DNA of 64,000 bases from Pseudomonas vancouverensis. GTDB lineage: Bacteria; Pseudomonadota; Gammaproteobacteria; Pseudomonadales; Pseudomonadaceae. The DNA lies in assembly GCF_004348895.1 (NCBI RefSeq), contig NZ_RRZK01000038.1, forward strand, positions 1-64,000, in the 5' to 3' direction. The notes beneath the pieces are model-generated. The model was not told the origin of the DNA and did not search any database. It worked only from the letters and a program-made list of their open reading frames with translations. Shown here in pieces: positions 41,138 to 50,745 of the stretch (positions are counted from its first letter, which is position 1; each line of letters starts with the position of its first letter). Made by a program: the position numbers and the translations under genes.

Positions 41138-42049
41138 ATGACGCCACTGACTCACACCCCGGTTTCACCCTTGAAAATCATCCTGGCCATGGCATTTGTC
41201 GTGGCCAGCTGGGGCTTTTCCCCGACCGGCATCCACATTGGGTTGCAAGCCTACGACCCCGTTCATCTGGCCTTGTCGCGCTTTCTGCTGGCGTCGTTGT
41301 TCATGGCCGTCATTGCCGTATTCAAGGGCATTCGCCTGCCGAAATGGCGCGACGTGCCATTGATGATGGGGCTGGGTTTCTTTGCGGTCAGCCTGCACCA
41401 CGTGGCGATCAACTTCGGGCAACAGGGCGTCAGTGCGGGTGCGTCCAGTGTGCTGGCGCAGACCACGCCGCTGTTCAGTACCCTGCTGGCGCGCTTCGTG
41501 TTCAAGGATCGGGTCAGCGCCTGGCGCTGGGGTTGCGTGTTGCTCGGCTTGATCGGTGCGGTGATTGTGGTGGCAGGTGATCATGGCCTGGGCAGCATCG
41601 ACGCCCACGGCCTGCTGATCCTGCTGGCGGCCGTGTCCTGGAGTCTTTATTTTGCCCTGCAGAAACACCACAGCGGGCGTTACGACGGCCTGACGCTGGT
41701 GTGCTACACGGTGTGGTCCGGCACGCTGCTGCTTCTGGTTTTTCTGCCGGGGCTGTTCGATCAGATCGCACACGCCCCGATGCACGTGCAGTTCGCCGTG
41801 ATTGCCCTCGGCGTTTTCCCCAGTGCCCTGGCGTATCTTGCGTGGGCCTATGTGCTGGCGCATGTGGATTTGAGCCGGGCCACCATGACGCTGTACCTGA
41901 CACCGCCGACGGCGATGGTGATTGCTTCGTTTATCCTGGGGGAGCGGCCGACGCTGATGATCGTTGTCGGGGGGCTGGTGGTGTTGGCGAGCGTGTTGGC
42001 ATTGAATCTGGAGCGGCGCATTTTTGTTGCTCAGGCGGTCAGGGTCTGA
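41138..42049 (+). CDS. EamA/DMT-family exporter
   Basis: A 303-residue protein with ten membrane segments in two EamA repeats (WGFSPTGIHIGLQAYDPVHLALSRFLLASLF; ALAYLAWAYVLAHVDLSRATMTLYLTPPTAMV). It exports a metabolite such as an amino acid or drug. ATG 41138 is adopted since it gives the expected short cytosolic N-terminus. Confidence 0.87.
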   Translation: MTPLTHTPVSPLKIILAMAFVVASWGFSPTGIHIGLQAYDPVHLALSRFLLASLFMAVIAVFKGIRLPKWRDVPLMMGLGFFAVSLHHVAINFGQQGVSAGASSVLAQTTPLFSTLLARFVFKDRVSAWRWGCVLLGLIGAVIVVAGDHGLGSIDAHGLLILLAAVSWSLYFALQKHHSGRYDGLTLVCYTVWSGTLLLLVFLPGLFDQIAHAPMHVQFAVIALGVFPSALAYLAWAYVLAHVDLSRATMTLYLTPPTAMVIASFILGERPTLMIVVGGLVVLASVLALNLERRIFVAQAVRV

Positions 42050-42050
42050 C

Positions 42051-42072
42051 GCCATCGCCAGCAGGCTCCCAG
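42051..42072 (-). repeat. Solitary REP half
   Basis: CGCCATCGCCAGCAGGCTCCCA matches the outer arm of the GGAGCCTGCTGGCGATGG subtype without a partner nearby. It follows the EamA transporter stop. Confidence 0.5.
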
Positions 42073-42150
42073 ATTATTTTGCGCTGTGGAAAATGCACCC
42101 CACGCCCTTAAAATGGCGCGTAACTGAATCAACAATGGAAGAGACTCACA

Positions 42151-43290
42151 ATGGACAGTCTGAAAACACTCGCCGCTGCCCTGGCGCTGCTCGCCGCCGG
42201 CCAGTGCGTCGCCCAGGATCAACTCGAATCCGTGGTGAACGCTGCGGTGCGCCCGGTCATGCAAGCCGAAGGCATTGCCGGCATGGCGGTCGCAGTCACC
42301 GTCAACGGCCAGCCGCACTACTTCAACTACGGCGTGGCCTCGAAAGAATCCGGCAACGCGGTCACCCAGGACACCCTGTTCGAGATCGGCTCCGTCAGTA
42401 AAACCTTCACCGCCACCCTCGCCGGCTATGCCGTGGCCAGCGGCAAACTGTCACTCGACGACAAGGCCAGCCAGGTGCTGCCGGCCTTGCGTGGCAGCGC
42501 CTTCGACAACATCAGCGTTGTGCAACTGGGCACCTACAGCGCCGGTGGCCTGCCGCTGCAATTCCCCGGCGAGTACGACTCCGCCGACAAGATGCTTGGT
42601 TACTACCAGCAATGGAAACCGCTCTACCCAGCCGGCAGCCATCGCCTGTATTCCAACCCCAGCCTGGGTCTGTTCGGCTATCTTGCCGCGCAGAGCCTGG
42701 GCGTGCCGTTCGATGAAGCAATGGAGAAGACCCTACTGCCCAAACTCGGCTTGAAACACACCTTCCTCAGCGTGCCACAGGATCAGATGGGCCTTTACGC
42801 TCAAGGTTACAACAAGGACGGCAAACCCGTACGGGTTGGCCCGGGAGCGCTGGACTCGGAGGCCTACGGGGTGAAAACCAGTGCGGCGGACCTGCTTCGT
42901 TACGTGCAAACGAACATGCAGCCAGGGACACTGGAAAAGCCTCTGCAACAGGCCATCGCCCTCACCCACAGCGGTTACTACAAGGTTGACGGCATGACCC
43001 AGGGGCTCGGTTGGGAGTTCTACCCTTACCCGGTGCCCCTGGAGCAACTGCAGGCGGGCAATTCGAATCGGATGGCTTTTGAAGCCCATCAAGTCCAGTG
43101 GATCAAGCCACCACAAGCCCCGCGCCAGGATGCCCTGTTCAACAAAACCGGGGCCACCGGAGGCTTCGGCGCCTACGTCGCCTATGTGCCGCAAAAGCAG
43201 ATCGGCATCGTGATGCTGGCCAACAAGAACTATCCGAATGCGCAGCGGATCAAAATCGCTCATCAGATCTTGAGTGCGCTCGACCAATAA
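42151..43290 (+). CDS. ampC: Class C beta-lactamase (AmpC)
   Basis: A 379-residue periplasmic serine beta-lactamase. It has a signal peptide ending GQCVAQ, the nucleophile motif Ser81-Val-Ser-Lys84, Tyr167-Ser-Asn169 and Lys332-Thr-Gly, the full class C set. No ampR lies beside it: the nearest LysR gene is separated by the exporter gene and faces away. Basal or distant control is therefore likely. Confidence 0.92.
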   Translation: MDSLKTLAAALALLAAGQCVAQDQLESVVNAAVRPVMQAEGIAGMAVAVTVNGQPHYFNYGVASKESGNAVTQDTLFEIGSVSKTFTATLAGYAVASGKLSLDDKASQVLPALRGSAFDNISVVQLGTYSAGGLPLQFPGEYDSADKMLGYYQQWKPLYPAGSHRLYSNPSLGLFGYLAAQSLGVPFDEAMEKTLLPKLGLKHTFLSVPQDQMGLYAQGYNKDGKPVRVGPGALDSEAYGVKTSAADLLRYVQTNMQPGTLEKPLQQAIALTHSGYYKVDGMTQGLGWEFYPYPVPLEQLQAGNSNRMAFEAHQVQWIKPPQAPRQDALFNKTGATGGFGAYVAYVPQKQIGIVMLANKNYPNAQRIKIAHQILSALDQ

Positions 43291-43369
43291 CCTTAAGCAC
43301 CTTGCATACCCACACAAAACCAGTAGGATTCGCGCCTCTTTTTTACTGCACCCCACCACGCATCGCCCC

Positions 43370-43387
43370 CTGAAAGCCCGCTTTCAG
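43370..43387. other. Perfect inverted repeat before the response regulator
   Basis: CTGAAAGC-CC-GCTTTCAG, flanked by CCCC and an imperfect AGGGG, lies 40 nt before the response regulator start. It may be the terminator of ampC, without a T-run, or an autoregulatory site of the response regulator. Confidence 0.45.
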
Positions 43388-43426
43388 CTCAGGGGCTATG
43401 CTGAATCAGGGAATGAGGGCTGATCC

Positions 43427-44050
43427 ATGAAAGTGCTGTTGGTCGATGACCACGCAGTCGTGCGCATGGCGTTGGGGATGATTCTGGCCCGGGAAGGCCA
43501 TGAAATCGTCGGAGAATGCGACAACGGCGTCGACGCGCTGAGCCAGGCGTTCGCGCTCAAACCCGATGCGATCGTGCTCGACCTGGATATTCCCCTGCTC
43601 GACGGTCTGGCGGTGCTCGACCGCTTGCGTGTCGGTGGCAGTACAGCGCAGGTTCTGGTTCACACCGGCTTGAAAAGCAAGGTTTACGCCGCTCAGTGCC
43701 TGCGGGCCGGTGCGGCGGGCTTTCTGTCGAAGATCGACGATCCCGTGGAAATCGTCACGGCTCTCAACGCGGTCGCCATGGGCAAGTCCTGGTATCCGGC
43801 CGACACCCTCGACTCGGTCCGCCACAGTGACTATGCGCGCAACGAAACCCAGATGCTCAGCGCCATTACCCGGCGTGAACTGAAAGTGTTGCATGGCCTT
43901 GCCCTGGGCAAGAGCAACAAACAGATCGCCGAGGACATGCTGCTGAGCCACAAGACCATCAGCACCTACAAGACTCGCCTGATGCAAAAGCTCAACGCCC
44001 ATACATCGCTCGAGCTGATTGAGTTTGCCAAACGCAACGACCTGGTCTGA
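43427..44050 (+). CDS. BvgA/NarL-type response regulator
   Basis: The 207-residue protein has a receiver domain (acidic VDDH at 7-9, phospho-acceptor Asp52 in LDLDIP, Thr in HTGLKSK, Lys in LSKID) and a C-terminal LuxR HTH (LTRRELKVLHGLALGKSNKQIAEDM-like, about 143-200). The gene directly abuts the hybrid kinase gene, as in bvgA-bvgS. It probably controls the autotransporter gene downstream of the kinase. Confidence 0.9.
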   Translation: MKVLLVDDHAVVRMALGMILAREGHEIVGECDNGVDALSQAFALKPDAIVLDLDIPLLDGLAVLDRLRVGGSTAQVLVHTGLKSKVYAAQCLRAGAAGFLSKIDDPVEIVTALNAVAMGKSWYPADTLDSVRHSDYARNETQMLSAITRRELKVLHGLALGKSNKQIAEDMLLSHKTISTYKTRLMQKLNAHTSLELIEFAKRNDLV

Positions 44051-47000
44051 ATGATGAATCGATATGGTCGATACCTGCCAGGACTGTTGCTGTGTCTGCT
44101 GGCGCTGCTGGCACTGCCGGTAACCGCTGACTCGTTGATCCTGCTCAGCCGTGCGACGGACAGCCAGGAGCGTCTTTCCCTGACGCCTTTACAACGTCAA
44201 TGGCTGATGCAAAAGGCCGAGCTGCGGATCGGTGTCTATTTGCCCGACCGGCCACCGCTGGACATCACCGCCAATCAGAAGGATTACGAAGGGCTATCGG
44301 CCGATTACCTCGATGTCCTGGCGCGTGCACTGGGTATGCGCGTACGTGTCGAACGGTACGCCAACCGGGCTGATGCACTGGCCGCGTTGCAACGAGACGA
44401 GATCGACCTGGTGCCGCGCATCAATCGTCTCGAAAGCCAATACGCCGATTTGCGCCTGAGCGCCCCCTACGCCTACGACCAGGCGGTGCTGATCAGTCGG
44501 TTCGGCACCCACTGGATCGACAATCGGCCACCCCCGGGCACCCGGGTACTGTTCGATCAGGACTGGATCCGTCAGGACCGGGTGGCTTCGATGTTCCCCG
44601 GCTACGAGGTGGAACAGGTCGAATCCACCGCAGAGGGGCTTGGCAAGGTGGCCTACGGCGAAGGGATGGTCCTGCTCACCGATGCAATATCGGCGCAGTA
44701 CCTGCTCGAACACAGCTACCAGCAAAGCCTGAAACAGACCATCGAGCGTGACTCCGAGGGCCTGGGTTTCAGCTTTGCCGTGCAGCAACGCAACAGTCAG
44801 TTACTGACACTGCTCAACAGTACGCTGGCGAACTTTTCCCCTCGGGAGCGCGAGATCATTGCCCGGCGCTGGGGCATCGGCGCCAACCCGAAGCTGGGCT
44901 ACAACCGTTTGCAACTGACCACGGACGAGCAGCAATGGATCAAGGACCATCCGCAAATCGATGTGCTGGCCAACGATCTGTACTCACCCTTCAGCTTTTT
45001 TGATGCCAACGGTGAAATGCGCGGCATGGCCGCCGATTTGCTGGAAATGATCAACGACCGCACTGGGCTGGTCTTTCATCCCGTCAACCTTTCCTCCGTG
45101 CAAGCCATGACCCGTCGCGCCGAACGTGCGCCGCCCAGCCTGATCGCGGCGCTGACCCGCAGCGAGCGCCGCGAGGAACGCCTGGCATTTTCCCGACCTT
45201 TTTTCATCAACCCCTTCGTGCTGGTGACCCGCGTACAACCCGAGCGTGAGGGGCTGGCCAGGCTCAAGGGACAGTCCGTGGCAATCATCAAGGACTCTGC
45301 CGCCGCCAAATGGCTGGAGCGCGAATGGCCCGAGATCAAGGTCGTGGAGGTCGATACGCCGATCGAGACCTATGAGTTGCTGGCCGAGGGTTCGGTTGAA
45401 GGCGTGATCCAGCCGCAACAGGGCGCGGGCTACCTGATCGACCGGTTCTTTCGCGGCCAGTTGCAGATCGACTCGGTGCTCGGTGCGCAACCGGCGCTGG
45501 TCGCCTTCGCCAGCGGTAAACAGAATACGCAACTGATCTCGATCATCGATAAGGCCCTGCTCGACATATCACCCGATGAACTCAGTGCCCTGGCCAATCG
45601 CTGGCAAAACCCGCAGGAAAGCCAGGGCGGCTGGAGCGCCTACAAGCACTGGTTCTTCCGTGCCGTCATGGTGATGGTGCTGGTGTTGCTGCTGGTGGTG
45701 TCATGGAACCTGGGGTTGCGCAGGCAGATCGCCGAGCGGCTCAAGGCACAAAAGGCCTTGAACGACCAACTGGTGTTCATGAAGGTCCTGGTGGACGGCA
45801 CGCCGCACCCGATCTACGTCCGCAACCGTCAAGGCCTGCTGCTGACCTGCAACCGCGCCTACCTGCAAGTGCTGGACGTGGAGCCCGGCCAAGTGCTGAA
45901 CAAGGGGCTGATTGAAGCCAACATCCTGCCGCTCAAGGACGCGCACAGCTACAAGCGCATTCACCGCACGACACTCGAAAGCGGCGAGCCGTCGTTCGAC
46001 AATTTCACCATGACCGTCAAGGGCAAGACCCATTACGTGTATCACTGGGCGCTGCCCTATCGGGACTCCGACGGCACCATGACCGGGGTGATCGGCGGCT
46101 GGATCGACCTCACGGAACAGCATGACCTGCAGCACGCGTTGATCCAGGCGAAGAACCAGGCGGAAGCGGCCAATCGTGGCAAGAGCCATTTTCTCGCGGT
46201 GATGAGCCACGAGATCCGCACGCCCATGAGCGCCTTGGTTGGTGTCCTGGAACTGCTGCGGGGGAACCCGGGCGATAAAGGCAGCGACGCCGAGTTGATC
46301 GACATCGCGCAGAAGTCCGCCAGCGGCATGATGGAACTGATCGGCGAGATTCTCGACTTGTCGAAGATCGAGTCCGGGCAGCTGGAGCTGCGCGCTGGCG
46401 GCGGTTATCCGCAACGTCTGGCGCGCACTGTGCTGCAGAGTTTCGCCAGCCTGGCCCGGCAGAAAAACCTCGAACTGGCCTTCGTCAGCCACGGTCCGGA
46501 CATTGCGGTGCAACTGGACTCCCTGCGCTTTCGGCAGATCCTCTCCAATCTGGTGAGCAATGCCATCAAGTTCACCGCCCAGGGTACGGTCACGGTCGAA
46601 TTGACGCTGAGGGTCGAAGGGTCACTTACACACCTGCAACTGAGCGTGCGCGATACCGGCATCGGCATGGACGAGCAGCAACGCCAGCGCCTGTTTCAGC
46701 CCTACACGCAATTCGCCGAACAGGACACTGAGCTGCAGAGCGGAACCGGCCTGGGTCTGGCCATCTGTCAGCAACTGACCCAATTGATGGGCGGCCGGCT
46801 GGCCTGCACCAGCCATCCAGGGCAAGGCTCGTGCTTCGTGCTGACCCTGGACCTGATGTCGAACAGCGAACCGGATGTCGAAACCCTGCACGATGACAAG
46901 CCCCTGGCGCCACTGCCGATGCGAAATGTGCTGATCGTCGAGGATCACGAGTTCAATCGTGTGGTACTGCAACGCCAGCTCGAATCCCTCGGGATGCGCG

Positions 47001-47653
47001 TCACTTGTGCGGAAAACGGCCTGGAAGGCCTGCGTCTCTGGACTCAGGACGCTTTTGATTACCTGATCACCGATTGCAACATGCCGCTGCTCAACGGCGA
47101 CCGGATGACTCGTCAGTTACGTGCCGTCGAGGCCGCCGAGGGACGAACCCCCACTCACGTACTCGGTCTGACCGCCAACGCCCAGCCTCAGGAGGTCCAG
47201 CGCTGCCTCGATGCCGGGATGAACGACTGCCTGTTCAAACCGTTGACCCGCGGCGCTCTCGAACGTTACCTGCACGACGCCGAACGTGCACGCCGGGAGA
47301 CCGCCCCATGCTTTGACCTGTCCAAGGTCAACGCCATCACCGCCGGCAATCACGCCATGACCCGGCAGTTGTTGGCTACGGTATTGCGCACCAATCAGGA
47401 AGACTTCGACGCCTTGCAGGCACTGTTTTGCTCAGGCGATTTCAGCGCCATGGGACGGCGTTGCCACAAGATGCTCGGCAGCGCCCGGATTATTCATGCC
47501 GCGCCAATGATAAGCGCCTGCGAGCAACTGGAGTCGGGCTGTGAAGCCATGGCCACGCAGCAGGAGCTGCATCGATTGTTCGAAGCCTTTGCCCGGGAAA
47601 TGAAACGCTTGCAGGAACACCTGCAAGCCACGATCGACGGCGAAACGCCGTAG
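44051..47653 (+). CDS. BvgS-like hybrid sensor kinase
   Basis: This 1200-residue protein has a signal sequence, then two periplasmic Venus-flytrap (SBP_3) domains (about 45-270 and 295-525) and a membrane helix (about 539-560). A PAS domain (about 575-695), HisKA with His720 in MSHEIRTP and an HATPase domain (NLVSNAIKF, GTGLGLAI) follow. Then come a receiver with Asp1008 in ITDCNMP and a C-terminal Hpt with His1139 in RCHKMLG. This is exactly the BvgS/EvgS phosphorelay layout. It starts at the base after the regulator's stop. The signal sensed is unknown. Confidence 0.92.
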   Translation: MMNRYGRYLPGLLLCLLALLALPVTADSLILLSRATDSQERLSLTPLQRQWLMQKAELRIGVYLPDRPPLDITANQKDYEGLSADYLDVLARALGMRVRVERYANRADALAALQRDEIDLVPRINRLESQYADLRLSAPYAYDQAVLISRFGTHWIDNRPPPGTRVLFDQDWIRQDRVASMFPGYEVEQVESTAEGLGKVAYGEGMVLLTDAISAQYLLEHSYQQSLKQTIERDSEGLGFSFAVQQRNSQLLTLLNSTLANFSPREREIIARRWGIGANPKLGYNRLQLTTDEQQWIKDHPQIDVLANDLYSPFSFFDANGEMRGMAADLLEMINDRTGLVFHPVNLSSVQAMTRRAERAPPSLIAALTRSERREERLAFSRPFFINPFVLVTRVQPEREGLARLKGQSVAIIKDSAAAKWLEREWPEIKVVEVDTPIETYELLAEGSVEGVIQPQQGAGYLIDRFFRGQLQIDSVLGAQPALVAFASGKQNTQLISIIDKALLDISPDELSALANRWQNPQESQGGWSAYKHWFFRAVMVMVLVLLLVVSWNLGLRRQIAERLKAQKALNDQLVFMKVLVDGTPHPIYVRNRQGLLLTCNRAYLQVLDVEPGQVLNKGLIEANILPLKDAHSYKRIHRTTLESGEPSFDNFTMTVKGKTHYVYHWALPYRDSDGTMTGVIGGWIDLTEQHDLQHALIQAKNQAEAANRGKSHFLAVMSHEIRTPMSALVGVLELLRGNPGDKGSDAELIDIAQKSASGMMELIGEILDLSKIESGQLELRAGGGYPQRLARTVLQSFASLARQKNLELAFVSHGPDIAVQLDSLRFRQILSNLVSNAIKFTAQGTVTVELTLRVEGSLTHLQLSVRDTGIGMDEQQRQRLFQPYTQFAEQDTELQSGTGLGLAICQQLTQLMGGRLACTSHPGQGSCFVLTLDLMSNSEPDVETLHDDKPLAPLPMRNVLIVEDHEFNRVVLQRQLESLGMRVTCAENGLEGLRLWTQDAFDYLITDCNMPLLNGDRMTRQLRAVEAAEGRTPTHVLGLTANAQPQEVQRCLDAGMNDCLFKPLTRGALERYLHDAERARRETAPCFDLSKVNAITAGNHAMTRQLLATVLRTNQEDFDALQALFCSGDFSAMGRRCHKMLGSARIIHAAPMISACEQLESGCEAMATQQELHRLFEAFAREMKRLQEHLQATIDGETP

Positions 47654-47664
47654 GACTAGTCCTA
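47651..47664. promoter_or_regulatory. Perfect 14-bp palindrome, candidate response-regulator site
   Basis: TAGGACTAGTCCTA is perfectly symmetric. Its first three bases are the stop codon of the kinase gene, and it lies 87 nt before the autotransporter start. Its placement suggests an operator of the BvgA-like regulator at the autotransporter promoter. Confidence 0.55.
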
Positions 47665-47750
47665 CAAAATCTTGGGATTCCCCTGCGTTACCTCGCCCTT
47701 TTGCCTGCGCAGAATTCGCCACCTCAATTTCCTGTTGGCGGCAGAGCACT

Positions 47751-49883
47751 ATGGCTACGTTGGGTTTTCGGTTGTCCCGGTTATCGGTATCGGGAGCGTT
47801 GCTGGTATCAGGTTGCATGCCGTGGCTGGCCGATGCGGCCAGCTGCGATACCTTGAACTGCCTGACCTCGTCCCAGGCCAACGTGCAGGTCGATAATGGA
47901 GCGGTGCTCCAGGTCGGCACCGGCGGTCTGCTGACCGACAGCTCGGTGAGCAATGGCCGAATCAACCTCTGGGACAGTGGCTCGACGCTGCGCACTCACG
48001 TGATGAGTAACGGATGGCTGGTCCTGGAGGACAGCAGCACAGCTTTCGACAGCCGGGTGGAGGCCGGAGGGACGATGGTCGTTGCCGGCGACGCCACGGC
48101 ATTGAGCACGCACGTGGTGGGTGGTGATTTCGACGCGGCGCAAAATGCCGTGATCAGCGATACGCAAGTCGATACCGGCTACCTGTACGTCTATGCCGAT
48201 GCCACGGCCAAGAACACCCGACTCACCGGCGGCGAGATGATGGTTTATCAACGCGGCAGTGCCCAGCAAACGACGGTCAACACGGGTGGTTTGCTGTCGG
48301 TGCTCGATTCGGCCTCGGTCAGCGATACGCTGGTCAATCAAGGCGCGCGGATGGATGTCTCGGCCGGCACCTTCGTACGCACGACCACGGTGAATCAGGG
48401 CGGGATCATGACCTTGGCCGATCGCGCCTCGGCCTATGACACAACGATCAATCAGGGCGGCTTGCTGCAACTCAAAGGCGACGCAACCCTGGGCCGCGAC
48501 AGTCATATCGACGGTCAGGTCAACTTTGCCGACCCGGCCATCAACGGTTTCCATACCCTCACCCTCGAAGGCCCGCTCATTGGCAACGCCAGCTTTCGCA
48601 TGCACACGGATCTGGCGGCGCTACGCGGCGACCTGATCGAAGTGCAGGGCCCACTCAGCGGTCAGCATACGCTGGTGGTTGCCGACGCAGGCAGAGCGCC
48701 GAGCGGTGCGCAACAGAAGCTGATGCTGGTCGACGGTAATGGCGGCAGCGGTGACTTCAGTCTGTATGGTCAAACCGTCGATGCCGGCGCCTTTCGTTAC
48801 CACCTGCAGCAACAGGGCCAGGACTGGTATCTGGTCAATCTGGCAGAACCTGCCCCCCTGGATCCCGCTGAAGCTGTCGAGCCGGGGGAGCCTGCCCAGC
48901 CGGGTTTTCCTGTGGCCCCTGCTGATTCCGTTCCGCCTGCCCAGCCCCCTCGCCTGCCCCAGGCCGAGACCCTGAGCAAAGGTGCCAACGCAGCAGTGGG
49001 CAACCAGACCGCGGCCGCTTCTCTGATCCATGCGCAGATGAGCGCCACCACCGGGCATTTCGCAGAACTGCGCTCAAGCCGGGACAAGGGTGGCCTCTGG
49101 GTCCGCGGCTATGGTGTCGAGCAGCGTCTGAACACAGATGCCAGCCGCGCCTTCGAGCAACACATCAACGGCCTGGAAATGGGCGCTGACAAGGCACTGC
49201 CGTTCGCCGACGGGTCCTTGTACATCGGTGCTCTGATTGGTCAGGGTCAGGCACGCCAGGACTTCGGCGAGGCCAGCAAGGGCAGGATCGACAGCATCAC
49301 GGTGGGTGGCTATGCAAGCTATCTGGACCGTAGCGGGTGGTATGTCGACAGTGCACTGAAGTACAACCGCCTGAACAATACCCTCGACGTCACCAGCAAT
49401 CTGGGTGAATCGGTCAAGGCACATTACCGGAACCACGCGGTGAGTGCCGAAGTGCAGGCCGGCAAGACTTTCGATCTGGGTCGAGGCTGGTTTGTCGAAC
49501 CCCAGGCAGGATTGCAGGTAGCACGTATCAGCGCTACCAGCTACAGCGCCAGCAATGGTCTGCAAGTCGAAGAGGATTCGCTGACATCGGTGCAAAGCCG
49601 GGTGGGTGGTTTGTTTGGCCGCGAGCTGCATCTGGATAACGGCATGACGATAAGGCCCTACGTCAAGGCGGCGTGGGTCGCTGAACTGGCGGGCGACAGC
49701 CATGTGAAGGTCAACGGTGCGAAGCTGGATAACAGGCTGCCGGGCTCGCGCACTGAAATCGGTGGCGGGATGAGCGTGGCAATGGCGGACAATCAAACCG
49801 TTTACGCGGAGGGCAGCTACACCAAGGGCAACGACATCGAGCAGCCTTGGGCGGTGACGGTGGGTTATCGCTACAACTGGTAA
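47751..49883 (+). CDS. Pertactin-like autotransporter
   Basis: The 710-residue protein has a signal peptide of about 29 residues (ending WLADA) and a passenger of repeated beta-helix rungs at about 35-300, of the type VNQGGIMTLADRASAYDT. A Pro-rich linker follows (about 365-405), then a C-terminal beta-barrel from about 440 (GGLWVRGYGVEQRL) to the terminal VTVGYRYNW with an aromatic last residue. This is the type Va (pertactin/AIDA) layout. It lies directly after a BvgAS-like pair, as pertactin genes are Bvg-controlled in Bordetella. An adhesin role is inferred. Confidence 0.88.
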   Translation: MATLGFRLSRLSVSGALLVSGCMPWLADAASCDTLNCLTSSQANVQVDNGAVLQVGTGGLLTDSSVSNGRINLWDSGSTLRTHVMSNGWLVLEDSSTAFDSRVEAGGTMVVAGDATALSTHVVGGDFDAAQNAVISDTQVDTGYLYVYADATAKNTRLTGGEMMVYQRGSAQQTTVNTGGLLSVLDSASVSDTLVNQGARMDVSAGTFVRTTTVNQGGIMTLADRASAYDTTINQGGLLQLKGDATLGRDSHIDGQVNFADPAINGFHTLTLEGPLIGNASFRMHTDLAALRGDLIEVQGPLSGQHTLVVADAGRAPSGAQQKLMLVDGNGGSGDFSLYGQTVDAGAFRYHLQQQGQDWYLVNLAEPAPLDPAEAVEPGEPAQPGFPVAPADSVPPAQPPRLPQAETLSKGANAAVGNQTAAASLIHAQMSATTGHFAELRSSRDKGGLWVRGYGVEQRLNTDASRAFEQHINGLEMGADKALPFADGSLYIGALIGQGQARQDFGEASKGRIDSITVGGYASYLDRSGWYVDSALKYNRLNNTLDVTSNLGESVKAHYRNHAVSAEVQAGKTFDLGRGWFVEPQAGLQVARISATSYSASNGLQVEEDSLTSVQSRVGGLFGRELHLDNGMTIRPYVKAAWVAELAGDSHVKVNGAKLDNRLPGSRTEIGGGMSVAMADNQTVYAEGSYTKGNDIEQPWAVTVGYRYNW

Positions 49884-49889
49884 ACCTGT

Positions 49890-49922
49890 GGTAACAGCAA
49901 GGGAATATCCCTCGCTGTTACC
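49890..49922. terminator. Bidirectional hairpin
   Basis: GGTAACAGC and GCTGTTACC form a 9-bp stem continued by AGGG/CCCT inside. It lies between convergent genes. No T-run follows, so efficiency is uncertain. Confidence 0.55.
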
Positions 49923-49934
49923 GCCCAACGATGA

Positions 49935-50495
49935 TCAATCGTCAGGCATTTCTGGTGGCTTGGCAGGTTTGGCGGGCTTGGCCGGTTTGCCATTCTTTTC
50001 AGCCTTGGTCCCTTTCGCCGCTGGCTCCGGCTCACTGACCGGCGTCACCACCGTTGCGGTCAGGTCTTTTTCGGCGGCCGGCAATTGATCGACCGCCGTG
50101 AAGAAGTCTTCAAGCTTGATGGTGTTGGTCTGCTCAAGCTTCTTTTCGCCATCCTTGCCGACCAGGATCACCTTGGTTCCGTTACTCGCGCCGAGCTTGA
50201 GCGAGCGAATCAGCGCTGCGGTGTCCTGTGGCCCCAGGTCTTTGCCTTCGCGTTGCCCCATCAGGTTGAGCACCGTGTAGAGCACCATGTTGCGATCGGT
50301 GAAGCCTTTCTTGTTGGCCGGTTCATCCAGCGATTTTTTCAAGCTGAGCCAGGCCGGATCTACCGTGCTCGGGGCGATAACGATCAGCGGTCGGGCCCTG
50401 CCCTTGTCCATATCCAGTGGTGAGTCGCTATCAGCGGCGAACAGGGGGCCGGCAATTGCCAGCAAGGTAGCCAGGGTCAGTGACCTGATGAGCAT
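49935..50495 (-). CDS. Exported DUF4174-like protein
   Basis: The 186-residue protein has a signal peptide (SLTLATLLAIAGPLFAA), a thioredoxin-like core (RPLIVIAPSTVDPAWLSLKKSLDEP, KVILVGKDGEKKLEQ) resembling DUF4174, and a low-complexity Lys/Pro/Ala tail (KPAKPAKPAKPPEMP). No redox Cys pair is present. ATG 50495 is chosen because AAGGAG abuts the ATG at 50501 with zero spacing. Confidence 0.7.
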   Translation of the reverse strand: MLIRSLTLATLLAIAGPLFAADSDSPLDMDKGRARPLIVIAPSTVDPAWLSLKKSLDEPANKKGFTDRNMVLYTVLNLMGQREGKDLGPQDTAALIRSLKLGASNGTKVILVGKDGEKKLEQTNTIKLEDFFTAVDQLPAAEKDLTATVVTPVSEPEPAAKGTKAEKNGKPAKPAKPAKPPEMPDD

Positions 50496-50745
50496 GCGCA
50501 TCTCCTTTTGATATCCACGCCCTAATGATTGCGCAGCGCGGTGAACGTTCCGGGTGACGCACCGCAAATTTGTTTCGTTATGTCCCAAGCTTAGGTCAGG
50601 GCAGTCATTGCGCAACAGCCCGCGGCAAACTCAAGACATACAAAAATCAGTAGGGAAAGCAGGAATGGGCGGCTGGCCAGGGATGCCCGAGCAGGCATCG
50701 GCTGGCCATTTCAGCCGTCAGGGAGGCAGGCGTCGTCCGAGTGAA

